Source of the DNA: Bactrocera neohumeralis
Taxonomy: Eukaryota > Arthropoda > Insecta > Diptera > Tephritidae
NCBI RefSeq assembly: GCF_024586455.1
Contig: NC_065920.1
Location: forward strand, 69,782,821 to 69,846,820
Reading direction: 5' to 3'
Length of the DNA stretch: 64,000 bases
Numbering within the stretch: the stretch's first letter is position 1; each line of letters opens with the position of its first letter. Below, piece after piece: positions 34,331 through 46,489 of the stretch. The translations under genes were made by a program, and so were the position numbers. The notes below the pieces were generated by a model. That model ran no database searches. It saw only the letters and a list, made by a program, of their open reading frames with translations, and was not told the origin of the DNA.

Positions 34331-37250
34331 TATGTAAAAAACTTTACAACCAAACGACAATAAATGGGAATATTAAACTAAATAATTTTAGGGATATTTA
34401 CAGTTGACCATATACTCGTATTTGAAAAAGATGGAAATGTTAAGCCCAAAAATGTTCAAATTTATTGATTTTCTTCTCAACTTATAGTATTTTGAATAAT
34501 ACCCCTACAAAAACTTTAAACAACATAAGATCCCGTATATCTAACAGATTATAATCATAATAGGTAATTATCCAAAATTGCACAATATAAATGTGTAAAT
34601 ATAGAGCCAGAAGTGAACTTAGAGCTATTAGGGAAGATACAACCATATTTCACGTATTAAGATAGTCCAAAAAGCTAATTGAATCCACTTTTTCACTGAG
34701 CCTTAAGACAAGCTTTCGTTACTTTGCTAAGACACTTACTTAGCTAAGACACAGACCCAACATTTTTCAATTTCACTTACCATGGGAGTTGGTGCTGACG
34801 AGGAGTTTTGGTTGGTGGAGTTGGTGTAAGAAAAACTATTGTTGCGATCAAATAATTATAAAAGTTGCCTAAAAACCACAGCACCTAGCAAAGACGCAAA
34901 CCACATTTATTATAAATAGTTGCTTGATTAATTATTTGAATTTATTAAGAGCAAAATCTATCACATTTGCCAACACTTAACTGATTTTTATCATCTCTGT
35001 AAAAGTTGTTTTAAGTAAGTTATTTTCAGTTTGAGGACAAAAATCTAATCGAACCAAATTTTTCGATGAGCCGGAAAACAAGCTTTCGTTATTTAGCTAC
35101 GACAATTCTTTCTAGTCAGAATGAAAGGAAAGAAGTTAATATGAGGTCATGACTAAAGCTATAGGAATCAGGTTGATACAGAAATTAAAAGTTTTATTTT
35201 TTAAGGGCTCGGAGCGTAAAACCATTTCTAAAATGTACTTATTCCCATTCAAAATATCTTGTAATATGATAAATGACAGCAGAAGCAGTTAACAATTCAA
35301 TAAGCATAAACAATGAGAACCAAATTTTAACAAAGAAAGAGAACGGAACTCACTTTTTAGGAAGTAAACTAAATTGGGAGCCTCAGAATGAGAAACATAA
35401 ATTCTGTTTTATTTCAGACTCAAGCAAAACTTTTGACTGCTGGCAGAGTTGCTCAGAACAACTGAAAATATGACAACTATTTCTTGTCTTCTTTTTGGAA
35501 ATGAAATTGTACATCCAAATATAAGAGTCATTGCTTCACTCACATGCCATCAAAATGATTGATTTGATCACACCACAAATCCACCGAATAACTCCGAAAT
35601 CATTCAATCATTCGCACTGCCATTCAGCTAGTCATAATTTCAAAACTTTGCGTATTCAAACTGAGCGCAAATAGTTATCGCCATTTCGTTATTTCGTTAT
35701 GCATTTTAGCTTTGCAATTCGCATTCGCTTTCACATTTGAATGCTTCGCAAATGAAAAATGATGATGCAGGATGCATTATCAAAGTGCAGGAAACACTCA
35801 ACGAGCGCAGTTGTTGTTGCTGTTGGCATGTCAGCCAACATTGTCCCAGCAGAGGAAGTGGGAATGTGATTGCGTGTGTAGACGGAAATGTTCGCCGTCA
35901 GCGACAGGATATGTTTTGAAGCATTTCGGTTTGTTTCGCTTATTATTTTTTATTTTTTGCTCTCGTCAGAAATTTGTTTGCTGTGTGTCATTTGTTTGTA
36001 TTTTTTGGTTGATTGGACAGTTTTGGCAGTATGTGTTATTCGTATAGTTGACTCGCTATTTCATTGTATCTTTTGGTATATTTCAGGTGGCATAAATTTG
36101 TGTGGGAAAAAAATATTTTTATTATTTAAAGCATAATCCATGTTTCTAATAAGTTTAAATTAAAAAAGTGAAAACTTGAATTAAAAAGATTATTACCTTA
36201 TGGAAAAAATAGTTGAGTTCGACCAAGTATAATGATGCAATCTTTTTGATAGCTTAAACTATATATATAAAATAATGTCTACAAATGTGCTGTGGCCGAC
36301 CCGCGTTATCAAATACAAAAACCAATCTTAGACTACCACCTTTTAATAACTTCTTTTCGAAGGCTCTCCTATCTAGTAATAATTTGTATTACTATCATTA
36401 TAGTCATCCACGATTCGCCATTTCCTCGAGCTTCGAGCAAATACAGAACACGGTCTTCGAGTTGGATTTCGGCATATAAGAGTACATCTGTAACTCTTTA
36501 AAGTAGTATAACTGAGATTTTACACCAGTTTTATTAATGTGAAGAACTCAATGACAAATCTTTGTAACAATTAAAATACAAAGATTATTCATCAGTAAAA
36601 TTTAATAAAATTCAAAAACGCAATAAAAAATAAAATAAGTATAGCTGTAGAATATTCGATTCGCTACTCTTTAACTTATGGAGAAATCGAAAATACAAAA
36701 GAATTTATAGCTACCTGCAGATTTTCTAATACTGGTGAAGAAAAGACCAAGAATTTGCGATTGCCAAAAATCAAATGAGCACCGCTTGTATGAAATTATA
36801 AATACCGTTATAAAAGGTTTCCAGTATTTAGTACAGGAACGGGGTTGTTTCCAATGCATATTGATTGTATAAAAGGGCAGAAAGGCTCCAACTTAAGGCT
36901 ATTGCTCAAGTAAAATGCTTATATGTTAAATAACTAAACTTCCACAAAAGCCTTAGCACATAGAGCAAAATAGACTTGACGAGAATAAGGAATTATATGT
37001 TAAATCATCATCAACACCCAAAGATCCATTCACAATCTAATCGCTATGTTACAGTAATCAATCAACAGCTTGATTTCTGGTTTAAAGGAATAAACATTTA
37101 AAATAAAAAAAAAATTTCGAAATTCCAGTCAAATTAAAAACGCAGAATGTTAGAAAAACCCAGTTCCATTACAAATCTTGATTGTTTTAGAACACACTCC
37201 CTTAAATTACTCAGCCTTAAAACAACGTAAAACAAAACATAAACACCACC
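34331..37250. other. Intronic stretch with a duplicated segment; no gene seen
   Basis: At 34700-34905 it carries the second copy of the segment described at 29395-29645 (AAGCTTTCGTTACTTTGCTA, AGACACAGACCCAACATT, CCTAGCAAAGACGCAAACCA). A partial third copy begins near 35076 (CAAGCTTTCGTTATTTAGCT). The 35550-36060 part is GC-richer, with TTGTTGTTGCTGTTGGC, and no coding support. The remaining sequence is plain AT-rich. Confidence 0.45.
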
Positions 37251-37257
37251 AAAACTA

Positions 37258-37560
37258 TGGCTCAAGCAGCTCACGACTTTCGGTCTTAGACCAAGTATTC
37301 TCTGGGTAGCCAAAAAACGTTCGTTTGAAGGCGAGCTAAAGTGAGAAGGAAAAATCCCTCCCCAAGGTTGTGCGCCGGGTTAGGGACCTGCACGTAAAAA
37401 CACACAAGCCTTGAATGAGAAACCCCTTTTGATGACAACAATTGCAAACGCATTAAGGATTACGCTGTAAGGGCATGCATGTGGAATGTCCGGCCTCTTG
37501 ATTGGGAAGGTGCCACTACCCACTTGGTTGATATCCTCGTAAGAGTTATCTCAATGAAAA
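37258..37560 (+). mobile_element. Family B non-LTR element, 5' fragment
   Basis: CTCAAGCAGCTCACGACTTT, GACCAAGTATTCTCTGGGTA and GAAGGCGAGCTAAAGTGAGA match the 5' part of the copy at 20789-22068 read on its own strand. Further along, CATGTGGAATGTCCGGCCTC encodes WNVRPL, close to the WNVRTL start of the endonuclease, followed by GATTHLVDIL. The copy is truncated near 37560. Confidence 0.7.
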
Positions 37561-38240
37561 TTAAAGAACGTGTTTTACTGATAATATACAAGTAATAGTG
37601 CATCTTTGTGCCTAAAACAGCTTAAAATGGGCGAAAACTGGGCTTAGCCAAGATATAACTGATTTTCGAACAATGTAGTAGTTCGATATGGCCAGTTTTG
37701 TCAAATGAACAGCTTCTAAGGATTAACAGAACTATGAAAACTCTAAGAACGATATCTCAAAAACTTGTTCGCGAATATATACAGAGAGTCGGACATTGCT
37801 AAATCGACTCAACTTTTCACGGTGTTCAATTACATATACATATACTTTCAAGGGTCTTCGTCTAAATGTTACAAGCCTTTGGCAAACTTGATACACCCTG
37901 TTCATCGTACAATAAAATATTGCTTTTTATCCATTCTATAGAATATATGTACATATGTCACCAAGCATTTTATTCCTAATATTAAACTGATTGCTTCCAA
38001 GTACCATATATCCCAAAAATATTTAAAAACAAAATACATACATATAAACTTAAATAACGGTTAGACTCGAGATATAAATATTTTCACAAGCATTTGCCAA
38101 ATATGAATACCACAAGCAAAATTAATTAAAATACTCTGAGGAAAGAACTACAAAATCACAACAAGCAATATGACAACACAAACATAAATAAATATTTATG
38201 TAATAGAGTCAACTTTAGAGCACTGTATTTTATATTTTTA
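37561..38240. other. Non-coding stretch with dispersed-repeat remnants
   Basis: GATATCTCAAAAACTTGTTC near 37750 and CTTGATACACCCTGTTCATC near 37889 resemble words in the dispersed repeat at 46490-47030. No gene seen. Confidence 0.35.
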
Positions 38241-38243
38241 CTA

Positions 38244-39108
38244 GGGTGAGTGCAAAAGATCGATTTCTTTTCACTTCATTTCCTCACTCTTCATATAATG
38301 TGAATATATTCTATGCATATTAAGAGAAAAACATGAAAGGTTATAACGAATCAATCAATGGATTTATTGGGAGTACACTTCGGTGAGCAGATAATTTTAC
38401 GTTTTGGGCCGGTTGATTGGCCGCCTAAATAGTGTGTTATCACACCGTTAGACTTTTTTTTGTGGTAAAATACAAGGTCTATGTGGAAAATCTAGTTTCG
38501 ATTCAGGCATTGGAGCGAAACATCACGCGTGTCAATCGCCAGTTTCCAGTCGAAATGCTCGAACAAGTCATCGAAAATTGAACTCAAGGGATGGACCATC
38601 TGACACATAGTCCCGGCCAATATTTTAAAGAGATAATATTCAAAACATAAATGCAAAGAATGTTCTTTCGAATGATAATAAACAGTACCTATTATATTTG
38701 ATACAATGGATCTCTATTAAGTTTGATTATTTTAAGACAGATTTGTATTTTTTTTATGAACTTTATAACATTCTAATGAAAAATTATTAAGAAACCTTTA
38801 ATAAATTTTGAGGTTAGTATTAACGTTCGAGGTATAAGGTGAGTGCAACAAAAACATGTTGAAGAACATTTTCATAGATGATTCAATTTCATACGATTTT
38901 ACGAGTCGAAATTTTTTTTTAAAATATTGGTTGTTTTGATATTAATTTTTCTTCACAATAACAAGGAAAAAATTGGACACTGAAAAGTGCAGGACCTTCC
39001 TTAAAATATTATGAAAACGCATTTGTGAGAATTTTTTCGAGCCATCTACCAACTAATCTATCGGGGTATAAAGTGAACAAGAATAACCCATTAATTGGTT
39101 ACCCACCC
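38244..39108. mobile_element. Candidate TA-flanked element with TAGGGTGRGT ends
   Basis: The left end TAGGGTGAGTGCAAAAG and right end TTACCCACCCTA form short inverted repeats flanked by TA. The interior holds the transposase fragment at 38370-38650, so this may be a decayed DNA transposon rather than a MITE. A second GGTGAGTGCAAC word occurs near 38839. The inverted match is only about 10 bp, so the borders are tentative. Confidence 0.45.
38370..38650 (+). pseudogene. Tc1/mariner-superfamily transposase C-terminal fragment (family T)
   Basis: In one frame, near 38402-38460, it reads FGPVDWPPK then ITPLDFFLW, the block around the third catalytic aspartate. A shifted frame then gives LVSIQALERNITRVNRQFPV, MLEQVIENWTQGMDHLT and YFKEIIFKT up to about 38648. 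At least two frame changes and a stop disrupt it. Confidence 0.75.
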
Positions 39109-39110
39109 TA

Positions 39111-40375
39111 GTACATACACTTACATTTGCATATACATTTATATATTTATACAGTTAGACAAAATTTGCATTTAATGCCATGAAAGTGCTACGAGAATCA
39201 TAAGCTGCTAGTATAAATCAGGATTTGGTAAAATTAACTTATACAAACGAAAACAGATCCACACACATATATATCTACATATGCATATACACACATATTA
39301 TGTCATATACACACATTCATATATACTAAATCACAGACTTGCTGCTGTCACTTCGAAAGTTTATTTCAAGCGCATTTTATATAACAAAATCTGCAACTTG
39401 CAACATGCGGCACACACACGCAAGCTATCAACTGCCACAGCAACAATGTATGCAGCTTTTGCAGCTCATTATTTCGCACTCAATGTCAGTCAGCTCAAGA
39501 CGAGCTGATCCGCACTTGGCGAAAGGATGAACTTGTCGTCCTTGGCAACTTGCAAGCGCGCAGCAGCGACGTCACAGCGACCCAGCTTGCGCAACGCTTG
39601 CCAAGTATAATGACAGTTCAATGGGAATTGGTGGGCTGAGCAGCGCAGAGGCGTCGAAATAATGCTTAACTAGACAGCTGCAGGCTATCATGCTATATGC
39701 ACATCCACACACAAACATATAACTATTTATACGCATGCAGGCAAATGTAACGGTTGTTTGTGGGTTATGTTACGCTCAGTTGCTCCAAATGCATATCATA
39801 TTGGTAATAATATTATCATCATATTTGCTATTGTTATTTCAACTTAAAACTTTATTGTTTTCATTGTGGTTATTCTTGTTGTTGTGCTGTTGTTGTTGTG
39901 TACGTAGTGCTTGTAAAATCTGCTGAGTATTTGCATAAAATTAAACTGAGCGTAAAAATAAATAAGCGTGCACAGCAGAACTTTCAGCGCGCATACACAA
40001 ATAGTGATATACAAGTATGTATATTTCGATATACATATGTATGTACATATACAGTAAATATATGTAATATATATGTATGTACACAGCTATGTATATATTT
40101 TAACATTTTTACGTGCAGAGACACATTTGTAAATATGCAGTTGGAAATTTTTTTACTTCACATGCACATAATTACCGTTTGTTCTTACATATGTATGGTA
40201 TATAAGCCAGTAAATGTGATTTTATGATAATGCCCATACAGTGCGTGCAAAAACTATGCATGAAACCGAGAATAATGAGCTACTTTTCGATGCGCGAAAT
40301 ATGAAAACGCTTAACTAATTTATAAAAATTAAATCTGGTAGAGATTTCATATATGTATGTATGTTTGTATATATA
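39111..40375. other. Non-coding stretch, GC-richer block and microsatellites
   Basis: The 39340-39720 part is GC-richer, with TTGCAACTTGCAACATGCGG-like clusters. CATA/TATG microsatellites lie at about 39260-39330 and 40015-40090, and a TTGTTGTTGTGC tract near 39880. Short open frames come from these. No gene seen. Confidence 0.4.
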
Positions 40376-40378
40376 TAA

Positions 40379-41560
40379 ATTCTCCGTTATATCAAACAAA
40401 CAAATTTCTAAAATTTTTCAAATACCGTATATGGTACTCCGTATACAAACAAGATGTTTTCTAAGAATGATTAATATTGAAGCTAAAAGATGAATTAACG
40501 AAAATAGCTTTAGATTGCCAGAATTAAAAATTATAAATAAAAATATTAATAACATTTACTGTGAAAAAATATTAAGAAAACATTATATACCGAATTTCAT
40601 TTAACGGTATATATATTTTCAAATGGATATGGTATTTTAAAAATACAATTTTCAATTGATTAAAAAATTAATATGCAGCTGCCTGCAAAAAAAAAATCTA
40701 AACGTTTAGTGTTTCTGACATTTTTTATGAAAAACGCATTTTAGAATATTTTCAACATAACCTTTGTATTTTGGTTATTAATCCGTTTCTTCCATTAAAA
40801 AAATTATCTTAAAAAAAATATGTAGAGTTTGGTTGACATAGCTGTAATAGCTGAAAAAAGAAAATAAAATACTTTTAAATCTTATGTGAAAAAATTTCAT
40901 TTAAACGTCTTTATTTATGGTTAGTTATGAATATATTTTAATTTTTGTGGGCGTAACGTGGCCCATCTTCGAAAGTTAACCTTCTTATGGAAAGGAGATT
41001 TATTGCCACCACTTTTAAAAAGCTTGCACGGACGGACAAAACGGATGGAAAAACTGTATTATGGATTTCAATCTACTTATGGTTGAACTCGCCCTGATAA
41101 CTTTGGTATATATAACCCTAATCTGACTCTTTTAGTTTTAGGACTTACAAAAACCGTTATGTGAACATATACTATAATACAATCGTTCTCAACATTGTTG
41201 CGAAGTATAAAAATTAAATTGGCGGTCAATATGTGTCATATAATTTCTCCGTTATATCAAACAAACAAATTTCTAAAAATGCTTCCCATATATGGTACTC
41301 GTATACAAGTCTAAGATGTTTTCTAAGAATGACAATATTGGAAGCTAAAAACGAAATTAACGAAAAAAAATTTTAGAGTTGCCACCCGATTAAAAATTAT
41401 AAATAAAAATATTAATAATATTTACTGTGAAAAATATTAATTTAAAAGTATTCGCTTTGATTTTAACGTATATATATTTTTAAATGGAGTTGCCACCTAT
41501 TTTAAAAATCAAAAATTAATAGATTAAAAAATGTGTGCAAAAAAACTAAACGTCTGAACC
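40379..41560. repeat. Direct duplication of about 320 bp, copies at 40379-40705 and 41246-41560
   Basis: Both copies carry TCTCCGTTATATCAAACAAA, GATGTTTTCTAAGAATGA, TAAAAATTATAAATAAAAAT and a TTTACTGTGAAAAA word in order, about 866 bp apart. The right copy has intact GAGTTGCCACCC cores. In the left copy the matching places read AGATTGCCAGAA and GATATGGTATTTT, so the motif is lost. Between the copies, remains of the dispersed dipteran repeat (GCACGGACGGACAAAACGGA near 41028) occur. Confidence 0.75.
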
Positions 41561-42135
41561 TATTTGATTTGTCTCTTCGCTATTCCTTTAACGTAATCAT
41601 AAATTTTTAATGGCAACCTATTTTAAAATACAAAAATTGCTATAAATATGTATTAATTAAAATTAATATAAACTGTGTCAAAAAACTAAACATCTAAACA
41701 TACTTGGTTTGTTTTTAATGAAAATACATTTTTAAACAAAGTGGCCACCTTATTGCAAATCAAAACATAATATGTTACAAAAATGTCTTAAAAAACCATT
41801 CATCTTAAATAATTCGGTATGTCTTTAATGTTGGCATATTTTTAATAGAACTGCCACCCAGTTGAAAAATCCAAAATAAAAATACTAAAACATGTGTCGT
41901 CTGAAAGTAATCGGTAAACGTTTAATGTATTAAATATTAAATAATTTTATATCCAAAAAATACGCTTCTAAAAACCTTCGGTATACATATAAAGTAGATT
42001 TTTTTTTTAATAGAGTTGCCATGTATTTTGAATATCTAATTTTAAATTTGTCAAAAAATATATCAATAATCATCAGATTAATAAAATTCGGCATACCCTT
42101 ATTATAGATATAATTTAATTTAGAGTTGCCACTCA
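41376..42135 (-). repeat. GTTGCCACC array, about seven units
   Basis: Cores near 41378, 41490, 41740 (GTGGCCACC), 41850 (CTGCCACCC), 42015 and 42124, about 110-165 bp apart. One unit near 41611 instead reads ATGGCAACCTATTTT, so a single unit is in the opposite sense. The A-rich spacers share AAAAACTAAACGTCTGAAC-like words. Confidence 0.75.
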
Positions 42136-42193
42136 TTTGAAAATCTAAAGTTTACATGACAAAAAATATATGAAAAAACATCCGATTAAATAT

Positions 42194-42330
42194 ACAGTTG
42201 AACTTTTTTAACTCGAGCTTCTGTAACTCGAAGTTCTTCATAAGTCGGACTCGAAGTATACCAAAAACCGTCCAGTTAAATATACAGTTGAACTTCCACA
42301 ACTCGAACTTCTATAACTTGAAATTCTCCA
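42194..42330 (+). mobile_element. Two successive pogo/Tigger-like ends
   Basis: CAGTTGAACTTTTTTAACTC followed by GAGCTTCTGTAACTCGAAG begins at about 42195. A second copy, CAGTTGAACTTCCACAACTC followed by GAACTTCTATAACTTGAA, begins near 42284. CAGTTGAACTTC followed by repeated AACTCGAA words is characteristic of pogo/Tigger terminal regions. Each copy is preceded by TTAAATATA. No transposase remains. Confidence 0.55.
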
Positions 42331-42429
42331 TTTGTCGAATTATTAAATTGGCAATAGAGGTCAAATTTCATAAAAATCTAGAACTCGAAGTCTATTTAAC
42401 TCAAAGTTTTGTAGTTTTGAAGTTTATGG

Positions 42430-42570
42430 GGATTTGCGTTGCACCTTGCATGGATGGACAAACAGACAGTCTCACGGATTTCAACTCGCCTTGTCATGCT
42501 GATAATTTATTTATATGTATACAACCCTACATCTAACTTGATTAGTTTTATTTGATACATTTAACCGTTA
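42430..42570 (+). repeat. Dispersed dipteran repeat fragment
   Basis: GGATGGACAAACAGACAGTC, GGATTTCAACTCGCCTTGTC, ACAACCCTACATCTAACTTG and ATTTAACCGTTAGGTGCAAA follow each other. A shorter related run lies at about 41030-41165. Confidence 0.6.
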
Positions 42571-42681
42571 GGTGCAAAAACAATTACACTCTGCAAACAT
42601 TTTTCCAAAGTAAAAAAAACACTTACTAAATAAATGTATAAGGTAATTGATATAAACACAATGAATATAGTTAAAAAAAAA

Positions 42682-43290
42682 TGTGGCAACAGTGCTCAAT
42701 CCTGAAACATTGAAATCGAAAAATGTCATACATCTCCAAAAAAAGTCCAAAAAAATGGCAACAGTGTCCTTACGTAAAGTAAATATGAATCAAAAGAAAC
42801 ACAAGATTCGTACGGAAGAGACCTTTTATTCACATATACAAAAAAACATTCGTTATTTTTTATAAGCATTTACATAAATACTTTGAACGTAGTTAAAGAA
42901 AATTGGCAACAGTGCTCTTACACAAATGAAGTAATTGTGAATCAGAAGAACTATAAATTTGTTGCATATTTTCGAACGTTTTTTTTCAATGTGTGTTATT
43001 CAAGCCAAACTAATTTAAATGAATATTTCGACATTCGAATCCCTTGAATATACCAACTCTGCAGTAGTAACCCAAATTATTTCCTATTTTACCAAGTTTT
43101 AGAAATCTAAAGTCCAAGAGGCCCTTTGGTGGAATTTCTATGAAATTTTGCATCAACTAGACATATATACGTACATACGTAAAAGATCTTTTCTTCAGAT
43201 ATACAAGAAAATCAAAAAACACCTTTTATTTTTTAAAGCATATATGTACATAAATGCTTTCAACGTAGTTAAAGAAAATTGGCAACAGCG
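42682..43290 (+). repeat. TTGGCAACAGTGCTC array, four units
   Basis: GGCAACAGTGCTC-type words lie near 42685, 42756, 42904 and 43279. AACGTAGTTAAAGAAAATTG precedes two of them (about 42886 and 43261). Orientation is opposite to the neighbouring array at 41376-42135. Confidence 0.75.
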
Positions 43291-44875
43291 CTCATTCCCA
43301 ACGTAAACTTTTGAAGCTGGTAAAGCATACTAATAATATCATTGTGAAACTTTCTCATACTCAGAAAATAATCTTTAAATATTTGCGCAACTTTTCCGAT
43401 CACTGTGAGCGAAGAATCTCACAAAGCTGCCAGATTGTACCAACTCACTATAAAGATATGTAAATTTGCATATGTGTAAATAAAAACATTTATTGTGTAT
43501 AGTAAATAAAACAGCAAGCACACTGTTTACACATACTTAACAAAAATTAAAGACAGACAACAATGTTAAAAACAGCAACAACAACAACAATAAATTTGCA
43601 AATAATGCAGTTAAATAAGGGCGAGCACGCACGTATACTATGTAGATTGTATGCGTATGCTGATTGCATGCGTATGAGACAATAAAAGTTCACACGTACA
43701 CACTCACAAATATACCGTTAAGCGTTAAGGTCCGCAAATGCGTGCGGTCCAGTTCACAACACTTGCAATAAAAGCCTGCAATTATGTGTAATCAACTTGA
43801 CAGTGAGACTTGGCGCCCGAAGCAATTGCTTGCACAGCTACAACAACAACAACAACGATAATAATAATAAAACAAATTTTCAACTAACAACAATAATTGA
43901 AATAATAACAACAGTAACAAAGGCACGATACACGCAGAAAATGCTGACTGCATAAAAAGTTAACAATAAAAACAAACACACACATATATACACATATATA
44001 TATATACATATTTGTATATAATTATATATACCACTGTGAGCCTCGCTTACAGCTGCCATACAACGAAGCGTCACTGGGCAATGACTGCCATTGATTATGC
44101 CAATATGCACACACACACACATGCACTTATAAATGTATATTTATATTTATTCGATTGTGTGTGTGCGCCTGTCTTCATTTGTATAATTGTTAATTTAAAT
44201 TTAACACGGCAAATGTACGTAAATCTGTGCAAATAAATAAACACACATACAGTTGTTGACCACACATATACACGCATGCACACACACACGCATTGACTTA
44301 TGTGCAATTTTTATTTGGAAACTTCATTCGCACGGAAATTTCAGTCAATTCCGAAGTGAAATTTAATTGGATTTAAAATTTCTCAATCACTTCCGCTTCA
44401 TACAGTTCGACTTTGCCATTAAAGTGCCGCCAATTTACATATATTTACATGCATACGTATGTGAATGATCAAATTATAAGCACATCTTCGCATATGTGTG
44501 CGTGTAAATATAGTAAATAGTCCGTTATTGTAGTGATCGAGGATACAGCATTCAGTAAACGCTGTCACTGCTCTCAGGAAAACCTTTTTTTATATACATA
44601 TGTACATACATATCTACATATGTATATACATATGTATATGTATATGTGCTATAAATATGTATCTGTGTATTTGCTTTTGTAAGTTGGTGACTACAAATGT
44701 TTATTGGTTTCCTGCGTTTGTTCAGCGTTCTTCAAATACATGGAATTGTAACTGTATGGATGTATGCGTCTGTATACATTATGCAACCCTGTAGGCACAT
44801 TCAACTTATATATTTTATTGAACACATTTTATTTTGTTCACTTCTTTCAATTTTCGAAAAACTTTCTGTTTTTAT
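43291..44875. other. Non-coding, microsatellite-rich stretch
   Basis: Contains CAACAACAACAAC tracts near 43576 and 43841, ACACACACA tracts near 43976, 44109 and 44281, and a TATACATATGTACATAC patch at 44590-44660. Open frames here follow these simple repeats. No gene seen. Confidence 0.45.
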
Positions 44876-44879
44876 TAAT

Positions 44880-46090
44880 ATACAATATTATTATTGCGCT
44901 TAAATGTAGGCAATTAATTTTTAGAGTTCATGAACGGAAAGCATGAATGTTGTTTATTGAATAAATTTTATTGTCATCACTTCTATCAATTTTCGAAAAT
45001 TGTTCTATTTTTAGTAATATATTAATATTACGCCTAAATGTAGGCAACATCACATAATTTTAAATATTAAATTTTCAGAGTCAATTAACAGAAAGTATCA
45101 ATGCTATTAGGTGCCATAGTACATTTTAATAGAGAGATTTCAGACATTGCATACATTCAGGCTAAAAGATTTATACAAAAGTCATAAACAAATAAAAATT
45201 GTTCTATTAGGCAAGCTTGTAGCCACAGCAGTATTAGTTCGTTATAGTCTGCTCACTTTTATAAGTTTCCGCTAGTCTTACCGATTTTTAATATTTCATA
45301 TTGCGCCCAAATGTAGGCAGCATTTTTTTTTTTGTAAAAGCGGAGTTTTGAGTAAACGGATAAGGTGAATAAACACTATTAGACCCCTAAAATATATTTT
45401 TATAAATAAATTTCGAAAATTGCATACCTCTAGGCTTAGAGTTTTGAACAAAATTCATAAAAAATCTTTGTATATAAATTGTACTATGCAGCTTTTTTGG
45501 CACAACCGCTTTTATAGTTCTCTTTTTTAAGAATTTCTGTTTGTTCATTTCTATTAATTTTTCTACAGATTTAAGGTTGTTTAAATATTTTATCATAGTG
45601 CCTAAATGTAGGCAAAGTAACATAATTTCAATTTTTAAAGGTACAGAGTACATTGTATATCAACAAAATAAATATAAATACTGAATTCTTCTTCATGAAA
45701 TTTCGTATTTTGCATACTTTCAGGTTCAGAATTTTTAAATAAGGTCTCGAGACACATATGAATTGCAATAGTATATAACAATGAGGACACAGAAATTCTA
45801 AAATTATTTCAATTTCAGCACTTCTTGTGATTAAAGTTTTTAATTTTTTTCACGAAACTTTGAAATTTGCATACTTTCAGGCTCAGAATTTTGAACTAAA
45901 GTCTCGAGACACATATGCATTGCAATGTAAATATAAGCGTGAGGCCAAAGAAATTTTAATATTCTTTTGAATAAATTTTAATTTCATCACTTCTTGTGGT
46001 TAAAGTTTTTAATTTTTCTAAAATTTATCCTAAAGGTAGACAAAAAATTAAATATTTATGTCCACAGATTCAATAAAATGCTCAGTATAT
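44880..46090. repeat. Second array family, AAATGTAGGCA core with GCATACTTTCAGG partner
   Basis: TAAATGTAGGCA-type words occur near 44901, 45034, 45309 and 45601, with a diverged CTAAAGGTAGACA near 46030. Alternating with them is a second element, TTGCATACTTTCAGGCTCAG, near 45149 (diverged), 45418, 45712 and 45867. GTCTCGAGACACATATG occurs twice (about 45745 and 45901). The composite unit is about 150-300 bp. Its TAGGCAAC shares GGCAAC with the first family but the flanks differ. Confidence 0.75.
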
Positions 46091-46489
46091 ATTTTAACAA
46101 TTAATTTTCAGGTTTTAGGCTCAGAGTTTTCAAAGCAAGCTCATAAAAAACGTTCACTTCTTTCATACTCATAATAATAAACAAATTGGAAGTTAAGTTG
46201 TCTAAAACTAATTTTGAGCAAAATTAAAATTCTTTCACAGAGTGTTTCGTTGTTAAGTTAAAGTTAAGAGAACTATTTAAGATTTCAATGATTTTTGAAA
46301 CAATTGTTGTGATAAAATTAAATTAAAATGCAATTTTAGTTATATCACGTGAGCAAAATTTTTATCCACCCTAAAAGTATGCTTTACAGAACGCCAACCT
46401 TATGTTAAGTGCCCTCAATATTGGTAATATCGCTGTTTTTCGGCTTAAATATTAGTTTAAAAATCAAATCAAATTTTCAAATCTTACAC

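Noticed and set aside
42682..43290. 60-codon frames containing MATVLNP / MATVSLR
   Set aside because: These are reading-frame accidents of the TGGCAACAGTG repeat core, which supplies an ATGGCAACAGTG start in each unit.
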